From: a virus
IMG/VR virus record: IMGVR_UViG_3300030116_003579
Location: 1-45,287 of that record
DNA: 45,287 nt
Direction: 5' to 3' (one strand)
Within the stretch, counting starts at the first letter, position 1. Every line of letters begins with the position of its first letter. Under the pieces are notes generated by a model. The model had not been told where the DNA came from. It worked only from the letters and a program-made list of their open reading frames with translations, and searched no databases. Shown here piece by piece: positions 14,625 to 25,700 of this stretch. Made by a program: the position numbers and the translations under genes.

Positions 14625-17105
14625 ATGACAAGAAGATACCAACCAACTCAGTACGGTAGCAATTTTCAAGGTTATGCCAAAGAAAAAGGTTTTAATCCAG
14701 TACAGCCTTTCGATCAATCAAATCAGATTAAAGAAAGAGCACAAGATAAAATTGACAATATAAAAAACTTAGCTAGAGCTAATCAAATACAAGCTAATTT
14801 AGATAGAGCGACATTACAAGGTAATCAACAAATTGCTAAGGCAAAATTTGATGCAAATTGGAAAGTGATTAATGGTTTAATTGCTTTAACTAAAACAGGT
14901 ATAGAAGGTTATCAGACAATTAAAGAGGATCAATTAGAAAAAGAAAAAGAAAATGCTTTATGGGAATCTCTTGGTGGTGGTGAAGTAAAACCAACTGAAG
15001 TTGAAGTTGAAACTTCTAAAGAAAACAATAAAAAAGTAGACCTTGAAGTTACTGCAAATGGTGCAGCAAATAATGAAATTTCTAATGAATTGCTTGATAC
15101 AGGCGATATAGAAAAATTAGATTTATCAAATCAATTACAAGAAAGTAGTACTTCTAATATAGTTACTGGTTTAAAAGGAGATGTGTTTGGAGCTGTAGGA
15201 ATACACCAGGCTTACTTAAGAGAACGATTATCACAAGTTCCTCCTGATGAAATGCCTAAAAATTTGGCTGACATAAGACTTTTATTGAAAGAATTTAATA
15301 AGGATTTTATGAAATCTGGGGGCTTTCTAGATCCAAGAATGAAAGATTTAGTTCTTGAGCATTTAGCTGAGACGATGGTAAACAATACAAATTATATCTC
15401 TGCAGAATTAGTTAAAAAAAATGTTGAAAATACTCAAAAAGCAAATTTATTAATTGTTGAAAACTATGTCGCAAAAGTTGTAGATAATGATAAGTTATCT
15501 CTGCAACAAAAATGGAACGCAATTTCTGATGCTTATTTTAATAATAATGTAGGGTTTACTGATAGAGGATTAGCTAATGAAGCAGCGTTAAAACAACTTT
15601 TAGAAGAAGTAGCTTTATCTGGTCCTTCAGCTGTATCTGAAATAAATAATTTAAGAAATGTTTTACAAGTAGATAAACAAAAAGGGACTGAATTAAACAA
15701 CAAATATCAAAACATTTTTGATGAATATGAAATTAAAGCGAGAGACAATAATATACAAGAGTTTCAAAGGAATGAAAATGAAAGAAATATAGCTAATAAA
15801 AAAGTTGTAGATAATTATTATAAAAATCCAACTCCTGATAATAAACAAAGAGCTATTAATTCTTTATTAGCTATTGGTACAAAAGAATCTATAGCTGAAG
15901 CTTTATCTTTATCTTCAACAGGTTTAAGTTACGATCCGAAAAAAGCAGCTGAAATAGCTTTAGAAATTGCTGGTGGTGCTGAATATGATGAAGATGATCT
16001 TAAAACTTTGCTAGATGAACAAGTTATTAGTAAAGAAGAATATGATAATTTAATTACACTTGGACCATTAGCAGAAACTAAAAGAGAATTAAAAGATTAT
16101 GTAGAGTCAATAGATAATTCATTTGAAGAAGCTATTACAAAAGGATATGACGAATCTGATTTAAAAAAAGGTAATTTATTATCACAGCTGTCTATTAAAA
16201 AAGAAGGATTAAAAGACGAAGTTTATGAAAAATTATTAGCAGAAATTAGAGTAAATCCTAATTTAATAAATGATAAGAATCAATTAGCTATTAAAACTAA
16301 TGAGATTATTACAGATGTAATGGCTGGGGGTAGATATACAGCAACAAAGACTCCAGCCAAAGGATGGCAATTTACTTATGATTCAGAAACTAACCAGAAA
16401 AATTTAAAAACATTTAATATTGTTGGTAAACCTGGCTCTCAAGATTTTTCATCTTTAAGTTACGATCAATTATTTAATAAGAAAAAAATATCAATAGCTG
16501 AAATGAGTGCTACTGATGATTATTTTTTTAGTTTAGAAGATATACAAAGTGAATTTAAATTCTTTGCAGAAAACGGATTACCAAGTCAAAAGTTATTAAA
16601 ATATTCAGCGGCTTTAGGTTATACACCAAAAGCATTTTTAAACGAACAAATGCGTTTGTTTGGTTTTAATAAAAACGCTGCAGAAGATTTCAAAATCGAA
16701 GTAACTAATCAAATTGGTGATACAAAGAATGGTTTTAAATATTTAGTAAAAAATGGCGGCTTCACTACTGAAGGTAGTGCTTACTTGGCAGCTGGCATTG
16801 AACGTTGGTCTGGATGGAATTTCCAAGAAGAGGACACAGGGGAGCTTTTCTGTACTCCCTGGATGGACCATCCATTGCGAATCCAGGCATTAGAAAAAAG
16901 ATTTGGCAAAAAAATCAATCAGATTACAGCCAAACAACAACTCGCATTTATGATACAGGAATTAAAAAAGGACTATCCAGAGCAATATAGGATTTTAACT
17001 GACCCAACATCATCAAAAGATGATATAAGAACTGCGTCAGCTATTTACTTTAAGCATTTACCGTCCGATATAGACAAAACTGTTGAATCTTTATTAGCTC
17101 GTTAA
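14625..17105 (+). CDS. Internal core protein (gp15-like) with C-terminal lysozyme-like region
   Basis: The 826-residue, Lys/Asn/Glu-rich, mostly helical protein corresponds to T7 gp15. I start it at the ATG at 14625 (two bases after the previous stop); the frame is open from 14613. The last 130 residues differ in character. GGFTTEGSAYLAAGIERWSG, then WMDHPLRIQALEKRFGKK and QQLAFMIQELKKDYPEQY resemble the order of a phage tail-lysozyme domain, with Glu in GIERW as the possible catalytic residue. That would place peptidoglycan cleavage in gp15 here rather than in gp16 as in T7. Confidence 0.85.
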   Translation: MTRRYQPTQYGSNFQGYAKEKGFNPVQPFDQSNQIKERAQDKIDNIKNLARANQIQANLDRATLQGNQQIAKAKFDANWKVINGLIALTKTGIEGYQTIKEDQLEKEKENALWESLGGGEVKPTEVEVETSKENNKKVDLEVTANGAANNEISNELLDTGDIEKLDLSNQLQESSTSNIVTGLKGDVFGAVGIHQAYLRERLSQVPPDEMPKNLADIRLLLKEFNKDFMKSGGFLDPRMKDLVLEHLAETMVNNTNYISAELVKKNVENTQKANLLIVENYVAKVVDNDKLSLQQKWNAISDAYFNNNVGFTDRGLANEAALKQLLEEVALSGPSAVSEINNLRNVLQVDKQKGTELNNKYQNIFDEYEIKARDNNIQEFQRNENERNIANKKVVDNYYKNPTPDNKQRAINSLLAIGTKESIAEALSLSSTGLSYDPKKAAEIALEIAGGAEYDEDDLKTLLDEQVISKEEYDNLITLGPLAETKRELKDYVESIDNSFEEAITKGYDESDLKKGNLLSQLSIKKEGLKDEVYEKLLAEIRVNPNLINDKNQLAIKTNEIITDVMAGGRYTATKTPAKGWQFTYDSETNQKNLKTFNIVGKPGSQDFSSLSYDQLFNKKKISIAEMSATDDYFFSLEDIQSEFKFFAENGLPSQKLLKYSAALGYTPKAFLNEQMRLFGFNKNAAEDFKIEVTNQIGDTKNGFKYLVKNGGFTTEGSAYLAAGIERWSGWNFQEEDTGELFCTPWMDHPLRIQALEKRFGKKINQITAKQQLAFMIQELKKDYPEQYRILTDPTSSKDDIRTASAIYFKHLPSDIDKTVESLLAR

Positions 17106-17121
17106 GGTTGCGACCCTAACG
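17100..17121 (+). other. Small intergenic hairpin between gp15- and gp16-like genes
   Basis: CGTTA (17100-17104) pairs with TAACG (17117-17121), with an inner GG/CC pair. It begins inside the gp15-like stop codon region and has no U-run. Its role is not clear. Confidence 0.3.
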
Positions 17122-17137
17122 GCATATACAAATAAAT

Positions 17138-20100
17138 ATGGAAAATGAAGAAATAAATCAGGGTATTCCTGAGACGGAAGGTGATGTCGAAAATTTTGTA
17201 GAAGGTTTCGACCAATTACCTGATATTGACCCACCTCCCACTACACAAACTGAATCGAAAGGAAGAGACACAACTGAAACCAGAGGTTTATCCAAAATAG
17301 TTCCTGAATGGATGAAACCTACTGAATTAAAAGAAGGATACGATGCCGTTACAGGTTTAGTTGATGGTCAATCAGATAATGTATTTCGTGGTGTTCAAGC
17401 TGCGGCTACAAATTTTATTGATGATACTTTTCGAGGAGATAAAGAAACTTACGATGAAATTCTTGCCAGACAAGATAAAGAGTATGGTGCAAAAAGAGTT
17501 GAATTTCTAAAGGCTGATAAAGAAAGAAGAATTAAAGCTGGTGTAGAAGATGAAGAGGGTAATAGATTACCAAATGTCTACTCTGAAACTGTAGGTATTC
17601 CTGTAGGAGCTGCCCTTGGAAACCTTGAAGCTGGATTTGAAATAGCTGAATTTGGTGGAGATTTAACTAGATGGCTTTTTAATTTAGGAAATGTCGCTCC
17701 TGAAGATGACATATCAACAATATTTAACGCTAATAGTAAGTATCAATGGGCTCAATGGGATTTAGGTAGAAATGATTTTGGAGCTCAATCTGGAGTTGGA
17801 AAATTCGCCCAGGGTTTACTTCAGTTTGCAGGTCTTTTAAAAGCTACAGGAGGTCTAAAAGGTCTTGAAGGTGTTAAAGCTGCAGCTCGTACAAGTCCAG
17901 GATTACATTCACAAAAAACTTCAAAGGTTTTACAACGGTACTTTTCTTCTGCAAATAAATTATGGAGAAGTAAAACTACAGCACAAAAATTTGGGTTAGT
18001 AACAAAAGCTGGTTATAAGGGTGGTATAGCTGGTATTAAAGCTGACATAATCACTACGATTACTGAGCCTGAGCAATCAAACTTAAGTAATTTAATACAA
18101 GATTTTGTTCCTGAACTAGAAGACTCCTGGCTAACTGCTTTAAGTGTTGACGATGATGATTCGATGGGAGAAGCAGTTGTCAAGACTACACTAGAAGGAT
18201 TTGGACTTGGATACGCTGCTGATGCTGTAGGTGTTGTTCTTGTAGGTAAAAGAGTTTTTGGAAAATTATTAGCTTCTGGAGTTGATAAAACAACAGCACA
18301 AAAAAAGGCTGTTTATGAAGCTAAAAGAGTCCAAGACAATCTTGAACCAAATACTTTAGAGCAACCAGTAGTTCCTATAAATGAATTATTAATACCAGAA
18401 GAAACAGCTGATATTTTAAATAAAGCTATTAATCCTAATAATACAGAATATGATTTATATGATTTAGAAGAACTTACTAGATCAATAAGGTCATATTCAG
18501 TTGATGAACAGCTTGATTGGTATCACAGTATCCCAATAGGCTCAAGATATAACGTAGAATATTTTTTATCTCTTGATGCACAGTTTAGAGAATTTGGTGG
18601 ATATGCAGACAAAATTGTTGAATTACCAAATGGAACTAAAGTTAATTTTCATTTTGAAAAATCACAAAAAAATTTTGATGGAGTTGATGGTGCTGACATA
18701 CCACAAATAGATATTTCTTGGAATATAAAAGGTCAAGGCTACAAAGGCACAAATATTAAAAAAGGGAAAAATGCCTTATCTAATTATTTGCAAGCCAGAA
18801 AAGATGGAGACTTAGCAGCAAATCCTCCAGAACATGAAGCTATTGGTAGACATGGTAAAGAACTAATGACTCAATTACAAACGATTGTAAGAGAGGAATT
18901 AAGACCAGGACAATTAGTAGCAAACCAACCAATAGGCGATATTGCAGAAAAAGGTTCAGCTCAATTTAGAAGGAAACAAGCTGCATTTAAAAAAGCTAGT
19001 AGTCAGGCAAAAGTAATTTTTAATAATAAATATGAGAAAAGTGATTTATTTTGGGAACAATTATTAGAAGATTTTACTTTTTCAAATCTTTCTGGAGTAC
19101 GCAAAAAAGAAGATTTTTTAGACTATGTTAAAGATTACAATAAAAAACCTGATGCTGATAATGTTTGGGATGCCTTAACAGAAAGTCAGCAAGCAGAATG
19201 GATAGATGCTTACATAAGAGATGGGGTAATTAAAGGTGTAGAAAAACCTAACATTAGACATCAAGTTTATAAAAGAGCTGGTTTTGGAGATGAAGTTTAT
19301 GCAACTCAATATGCAATAGTTCGTAGTTCACCTGATGGTAAAGGTAGATGGCTCACTCCTGTTAATCCTCCAAGACTTGAAAATGGTCAATTAGATGATG
19401 AAGGTTTTGCTGAATTAATTAGTAAATTAAGATCTGAAAATTTAAACAACTTACAAGAAGCATATAGGTTTATACAAAATTCTCCTATAGAAGGAAGACT
19501 TGCTAAATTTAATCAATTATTAGAACAGCAATCAAAAGGTATTCCTGTTACCTGGGATGATGTAGCTCATGTATTTAGCGAATACTTCACTAAAGGTAGT
19601 CGTGAAGTACCAACTGAAATTTCAGAAGGTCTACAAAAAGCTATTCAGCAAGTTATTGATTACAGGGCTAAGAATTTTGCAGGGTCTACTCATTGGGCTG
19701 CTCATCCTGTTACAGGTGAATTTGCAGATCCAAGTTCTTTTTATATAGATATAGATGGTGAGTCTTTATCAAGTTTAAAAGCTGAAGATATTATTGGCTT
19801 CATGACAAGGAATAAAGATCTTCTTACAAGAGAAGATACTTTCTTCTACATGAGTACAACAGATGGAATCTTAAAAATTGTAAGGCAAATACCAGCTGAT
19901 GACGAAGCAGAAATATTAGCCAGGTCATTTGATCTCCCTGAAATGCGTACTTTTGGTAGAGAAAAAGAAGCGTTTGGGTGGGAAACAGGTGAAACTTATA
20001 TTAAAACTGATGGTAAAGGAGAGCTAGTAGAAACCAGAGGTAATCATGGTCGTTCTATGATTAGTAATCCTCATGAAAGACGTACAGTTACTCCTACTGA

Positions 20101-22702
20101 AGCAGCTGCACAATTCTTACAAGAAACTAATCAAAGACCAGGACAAAGGGTTGCTGCACAAAGAACACTTACAAATAGACAAATAAGGTTATTAGCTGAT
20201 GGTGCTCCTGATGGAGTAGAGGATATGATAACTGATCTTGTTCGAGACACTCCTATAAATATAAGAGAACTATCTAATATTTCTCAATTAACAGAACCAC
20301 AAATTTTAGCTAATGCTAAAGAAGCAATGGCTGATGCTTTAGATGAAGTTACTGGTGATATTGATTTTGAAAAATTATTAACGTCTAGATATGAAGAAAC
20401 TGGAGATGTTTTATTAACAAGAACAGGGATAGTTCAAACAAGACTTTTAATGCAAGAAATGTCTAAAGGTCTTTGGGAATCTTCTTATAACATTATTAAA
20501 TTAGGTGATGCTAGTGCAGACAATTTTGCCCAAATAGAGCAAATGACAAAGCAATGGAAAGCATTAGCTCGTATATATAAAGTCTCTGCTAACGCTCACA
20601 GTAATTTACTAAGAGCATCAAAAATTAAATTGCCCTGGGGTGGTGAAATTAACAACCCTATTCCTCCTAAAAATCTTGCAGATATAGATCAAAAATTAAA
20701 GTCTGGAGAAGAGGTGTTAGATAAATTAGTTGACAGATTAAAAAGAGGAGATCCTAAAGCAAAAGCTGAAGCTACAAGATTAGCTAATGCTTTATTACTT
20801 GCCGATGGAGATATAAGTATTGCAAATAAACTGTGGGGTTATGTAGGTGATTTGTCTATTGGACAAGGTTTAAAAATAATGTATAACTCATTATTGTCTG
20901 GACCAGCTACTCATCTAGTAAACATAACTTCCAACATATTTAATACTGTTTATAGACCTTTTGCTGCAGCTACAGGCGGTGGAGTTAAAGAACGTAAAAT
21001 GGCTATTGCTGGCTATTACGGTATCCAAAAAACTTTACTTGACTCCTGGAATGTAATGGAGAAAGTATATAAGAATGGAGGTAAAGCTATAAATGATGGT
21101 GATAAAGGAATAAAAATTGCTGCTGAAATAGATGCCAAAATGGATCTAGTTAATAAAGCAGCTACTTTAAGTGAAGATAAAGCATTTAAAGCTGGTGTAG
21201 GTTTTGTCAATATCACTCATGGGGTAGCAAACTTCCCACTATTTAGTTGGCCGTCCAATATGTTGGTTTCTGCTGATGAGTTCTTTAAAACATTAAATGC
21301 TCGGATGGAGTACAACTCCAGGATGATGGAGTTAGCTATTGATACAGCTGAACCTGGAAATGTTGATGAAGTATTTGAAAATTTACTAAAGAAAAATTTT
21401 GAACAGAATTTTGATATAAATACTAATCAAATAAAAAACCAGGATCTATTAGATGTTGCTAAAGAAGCTACCTTCCAACAGGAATTAGAAGGTCCAGCAA
21501 GAGTATTTGCTCAATTTATAGACCAAACTCCTGTAATGCGTCCCTTTTTCCCATTTGTTAAAACTGGTCACAACATTATGGTCTTTGCTGGTCAACATGT
21601 ACCAATCTTAAACCGTTTTTTAAGTGAATATAAAACAGTTATGAGAGGGGATGATGAATATGCAAAGGCAGTAATGCGAGGTAGAGAATCCTTTGGTCGA
21701 TATATGATAATGGCTGGAGGTTTGGCTGCATATAACGGATTAATTACAGGTAATGGTCCTGTTGATCCTGATGAAAGAAAGAATTGGCTAAGAACACATC
21801 AACCTAGATCTATAAAAGTAGGCAATACTTGGATTAGATATGACCGAATAGAACCATTAGGACAAATTTTAGCTGGAACAGCTGATATTGTTTATGCCTT
21901 AAAAACTGGACATCTTTCTGAGAAGAGAGCTGAGTATTTAGCTGGCTATATGACCTATTCAATAGCTGCAAACCTTACACAAAAGTCATTTTTCCAAGGT
22001 TTAGTACCTCTTGGTAAGATATTAACTCCAGGATGGCAAGGTTTAAACTCCCTATCTAGAGTTCCGCTTGATTTAGTTAATAGTTTTATACCATTAGCGT
22101 CATTTAGACGTACTTTTGCTAATGCACATACTCCTTACTACCAAGAGTTTAATACTCAATTTGATCGTTTCCGTAACCAAGTAAGTTGGGGAATAATGAA
22201 AGGAGTCGATCAAACAGATTGGCTTACAGGAGAAAAGATTGGCAATGATAATGGATTAGTTAATAGTATTCTTCCTTTAAAAATTAATAATAGAGGCGAA
22301 GATATTGTTAGAGACAAATTAGAAGACATTGAATTTGATAGTTCATCAATTATTAAAGAATTAGGTGGCATAGAACTTAAAGAAGAACATAAAGCTCGCC
22401 TTGCTGAATTGATGGGTAATTCAGATTTATATAAAGATTTGGAAGCCTGGGTAACACATCCAGAATTTGATGAAGCAGTAGAAGAATTTAAAACAAGAAT
22501 ACGAAACGGAGAGAAGTTAAGTAAGAAAAATGCTTATTTCTATAGAGAAATTGTCAAGATGATTCAAATGTATCGTGATGATGCTCTAGAAAAATTAAAA
22601 CTAGAATTTCCTGAACTTAACGAAGAAATAATAAACAAAAAATTACTTAGAAACAGCCTTAATCCAGGGTCACTTAATAGACCAGCACTTACAAACTTTT
22701 AG
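17138..22702 (+). CDS. Giant internal core protein (gp16-like, 1854 aa)
   Basis: This is the largest gene in the window and lies where T7 gp16 lies, between gp15 and the tail fibre. It is longer than T7 gp16 (1318). The N-terminus is acidic and disordered-looking; the middle is helical. Around residues 1245-1440 there are hydrophobic stretches (LKIMYNSLLSGPATHLVNIT, VGFVNITHGVANFPLFSWPS), followed by RPFFPFVKTGHNIMVFAGQH near 1468-1487. This resembles large phage DNA-ejection proteins that enter the cell envelope. I see no transglycosylase motif at its N-terminus, where T7 gp16 has one. Confidence 0.88.
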   Translation: MENEEINQGIPETEGDVENFVEGFDQLPDIDPPPTTQTESKGRDTTETRGLSKIVPEWMKPTELKEGYDAVTGLVDGQSDNVFRGVQAAATNFIDDTFRGDKETYDEILARQDKEYGAKRVEFLKADKERRIKAGVEDEEGNRLPNVYSETVGIPVGAALGNLEAGFEIAEFGGDLTRWLFNLGNVAPEDDISTIFNANSKYQWAQWDLGRNDFGAQSGVGKFAQGLLQFAGLLKATGGLKGLEGVKAAARTSPGLHSQKTSKVLQRYFSSANKLWRSKTTAQKFGLVTKAGYKGGIAGIKADIITTITEPEQSNLSNLIQDFVPELEDSWLTALSVDDDDSMGEAVVKTTLEGFGLGYAADAVGVVLVGKRVFGKLLASGVDKTTAQKKAVYEAKRVQDNLEPNTLEQPVVPINELLIPEETADILNKAINPNNTEYDLYDLEELTRSIRSYSVDEQLDWYHSIPIGSRYNVEYFLSLDAQFREFGGYADKIVELPNGTKVNFHFEKSQKNFDGVDGADIPQIDISWNIKGQGYKGTNIKKGKNALSNYLQARKDGDLAANPPEHEAIGRHGKELMTQLQTIVREELRPGQLVANQPIGDIAEKGSAQFRRKQAAFKKASSQAKVIFNNKYEKSDLFWEQLLEDFTFSNLSGVRKKEDFLDYVKDYNKKPDADNVWDALTESQQAEWIDAYIRDGVIKGVEKPNIRHQVYKRAGFGDEVYATQYAIVRSSPDGKGRWLTPVNPPRLENGQLDDEGFAELISKLRSENLNNLQEAYRFIQNSPIEGRLAKFNQLLEQQSKGIPVTWDDVAHVFSEYFTKGSREVPTEISEGLQKAIQQVIDYRAKNFAGSTHWAAHPVTGEFADPSSFYIDIDGESLSSLKAEDIIGFMTRNKDLLTREDTFFYMSTTDGILKIVRQIPADDEAEILARSFDLPEMRTFGREKEAFGWETGETYIKTDGKGELVETRGNHGRSMISNPHERRTVTPTEAAAQFLQETNQRPGQRVAAQRTLTNRQIRLLADGAPDGVEDMITDLVRDTPINIRELSNISQLTEPQILANAKEAMADALDEVTGDIDFEKLLTSRYEETGDVLLTRTGIVQTRLLMQEMSKGLWESSYNIIKLGDASADNFAQIEQMTKQWKALARIYKVSANAHSNLLRASKIKLPWGGEINNPIPPKNLADIDQKLKSGEEVLDKLVDRLKRGDPKAKAEATRLANALLLADGDISIANKLWGYVGDLSIGQGLKIMYNSLLSGPATHLVNITSNIFNTVYRPFAAATGGGVKERKMAIAGYYGIQKTLLDSWNVMEKVYKNGGKAINDGDKGIKIAAEIDAKMDLVNKAATLSEDKAFKAGVGFVNITHGVANFPLFSWPSNMLVSADEFFKTLNARMEYNSRMMELAIDTAEPGNVDEVFENLLKKNFEQNFDINTNQIKNQDLLDVAKEATFQQELEGPARVFAQFIDQTPVMRPFFPFVKTGHNIMVFAGQHVPILNRFLSEYKTVMRGDDEYAKAVMRGRESFGRYMIMAGGLAAYNGLITGNGPVDPDERKNWLRTHQPRSIKVGNTWIRYDRIEPLGQILAGTADIVYALKTGHLSEKRAEYLAGYMTYSIAANLTQKSFFQGLVPLGKILTPGWQGLNSLSRVPLDLVNSFIPLASFRRTFANAHTPYYQEFNTQFDRFRNQVSWGIMKGVDQTDWLTGEKIGNDNGLVNSILPLKINNRGEDIVRDKLEDIEFDSSSIIKELGGIELKEEHKARLAELMGNSDLYKDLEAWVTHPEFDEAVEEFKTRIRNGEKLSKKNAYFYREIVKMIQMYRDDALEKLKLEFPELNEEIINKKLLRNSLNPGSLNRPALTNF

Positions 22703-22711
22703 TAATATGCA

Positions 22712-25700
22712 ATGGCAACGACATCAAACTCATATACAGGGAATGGATCAACAACGCTCTATTCTATTACATTTCCATACTTAGACACCTCTGACATTAA
22801 AGCTCAAATAGACGGTGTAGTAACAACAGCATTTTCTTTAGCCAACGCAACACAAGTACAATTCAATTCAGCTCCCGCTAATGGAGCTGAGATCATTATA
22901 TATAGAGAAACAAGTGACGCTTCACTTGCTGGAGGTGAATTTTTCGCAGGGTCATCTATTCGAGCTGACACTTTAAACGATAACTTCAATCAAACTCTAT
23001 ATATAGGACAAGAAGTGGCATCAAGATCAATTAGTAGTCTTGGTGGCACTATGCAAGGGCAATTCAATTTAGGGAAAGGTGTAAATCTTAACTTTGAAGG
23101 TTCTACTGATGATGCACATGAGACAACTTTAACTGCCCAAAACCCAACAGCTGATAGAACTATTACGCTACCTAATGTTTCGGGGACAGTTGTAACTACT
23201 GGAGATTCAGGATCGGTCAGTAACGGCATGTTAGCTGATCCAGAACTACAAGAATTAGCAACAATGAGCTCTGGTACTGCTTCTGCTTTAGCAGATTTAA
23301 GCCAGGCTGAAGTTCAGGCACTAGATGGAGTGACTTCATCTACAGCTGAATTAAATATTTTGGACGGAGTAACTGCTTCTACTGCTGAAATTAATAAATT
23401 AGATGGTGTAACTGCTACAACAGCTGAAATTAATCATGTAGATGGTGTAACTTCTAATGTTCAAACACAATTAAATGCAAAACAACCATTAGATTCTGAT
23501 TTAACTACTTTGTCTAGTATGCAAAGTGGGGCGGCAACTGAATTAGCCTCCTTAACTTCAACTGAACTAGACATTTTAGATGGAGCAACCGTAACTACAG
23601 CTGAATTAAACAAGCTAGATGGAGTTACATCCACAACTGATGAACTAAACATCCTGGATGGAGTAACTTCTACTACTGCAGAGTTAAATATTCTTGATGG
23701 AGTAACGGCTTCTACAACAGAAATCAATTATGTAGACGGAGTTACTTCTAATGTACAAACTCAGTTAAATGCTAAACAGCCTCTTGACGCAGATTTAACA
23801 ACTCTTGCTGGGATGCAATCTGGGACTGCTTCAATTCTTGCTAGTAATACGGCATTAACCTCAACAACAACTGAATTAAACCAATTAGATGGTAAAACTC
23901 TTGGAGAAACTTCACTAACAACAAATAGTGATACAGCTATTCCAACTTCTAAGGCTGTAGCTGACTTTGTTAGTGCGACAGTAGCTCCTCTTGGTGGTTT
24001 AGAAGTAATATCTAATGAATTAAGCTTCCCAAATACACAGCCAGCAGCGGGTGTTGTTATATCTATATCTGACGCTGGAGGAGTTGTATTTAATGGGTCT
24101 GGAGTGAGTACCACAGGAAGAACTGCTGGCGGCTCAACAGTAACTATTAATAATGCTCCATCTAGTTTAAATGGAGAAACATTAGTAGCTGGTGTTGGCT
24201 TAATGGTCAGCTCTACAGGATCTAGTCAAACATACAACTACCACAAAATACTTGGTAAAGAAGATGACATTAAACAGTTATCTGATGACATAAATGACTT
24301 TAATGCAAGATACAGAGTAGGTTCTTCTAACCCAACATCTGCACTTGATTCTGGAGATTTATTCTTTAATACAAGTACAGGTAAGTTATTAGTTTATAAC
24401 GGAACAAATAGTGCCTGGGAAGAAGCACAGTCAGTAGGTAACTTCTTTATCTCGACTTTCTCTGAAAGTTTTGATGGAAGTAGAACTGCATTTACAGTTT
24501 CCAATGCACCTACAAACGCACAACAATTAATAATTTCAATAAATGGAGTCATTCAGAAACCTAACGCTGGACAAGGTGTCCCAAATGAGGGGTTCACTCT
24601 TAGTGGATCTACTGTTACTTTTAGTTCTGCCATACCTTCTGGGAGTGACTATTTCGTTATTGTTCTCGGCTCGACAGTAAATATTGGTACGCCAAGTAAT
24701 AACACAGTAACTGAAGCCATACTGCAAGCAAATGTAGTTAGTGAAGAAAAATTAAAAGTATCTAATAGTCCTACTAATGGATATTTCTTATCTGCTCAAT
24801 CTGGTAACTCAGGTGGTCTTACTTGGGCACAGGTAGATACTGGTGTAACAAGTGATGGGTCAGGAAACACAGTAGCTGGTACAAACGCTGGAGATTCAAT
24901 TACTTCTGGAAGTAACAATACTGCTGTTGGTAAAGATGCTTTAACAACAAACACAACTGGTAATTCTAGTGTTGCTATAGGTCTTGAAGCATTAAAGTTA
25001 AATACTACAGGCAGTAGTAATGTTGGAATCGGTCAAGAAGCTTTACAACAAAACACTACCGCTAGTAATAACACTGGCGTTGGACATAATGCTTTAAAAT
25101 TAAATACAACAGGAACAGAAAATACTGCATTAGGAAGGCAATCATTACGAACAAACACAACAGGAGGTAGTAATGTTGCTATAGGTGTTAATGCTATGTA
25201 TAACAACTCGACTGGAAGTAGCAATACAGCTGTCGGTAATGTTGCTATGTCTGCAAACACAACAGGAACACAGAACGTGGCTGTGGGTGCTAATGCTTTA
25301 GATGCAAATACAACTGCATCCAATAATACAGCTATTGGTTATAACTCATTAACTGTAAACACAACTGGAGATTATAACACTGCTCTTGGTGCTAATGCTC
25401 TAGATGCAAACACAACAGGAGGTCGTAATACAGCTATTGGTATAAATACTTTAACTGATTGTACTACAGGTCAAAATAATGTAGCTGTAGGAAGTAATGC
25501 TGGAGAAAATATAACAACTTCCGAAAATAATGTTGCAATAGGACATGATGCAATGGAGGAAAATACCACTGGAAATAATAACATTGCAATAGGTACAAGA
25601 GCGTTAGAAGAAAATACCACAGCTTCAAACAACACTGCTGTTGGATACGAAGCTTTAACAGCAAACACAACTGGAGCTGATAATACTGCTGTAGGCAAAT

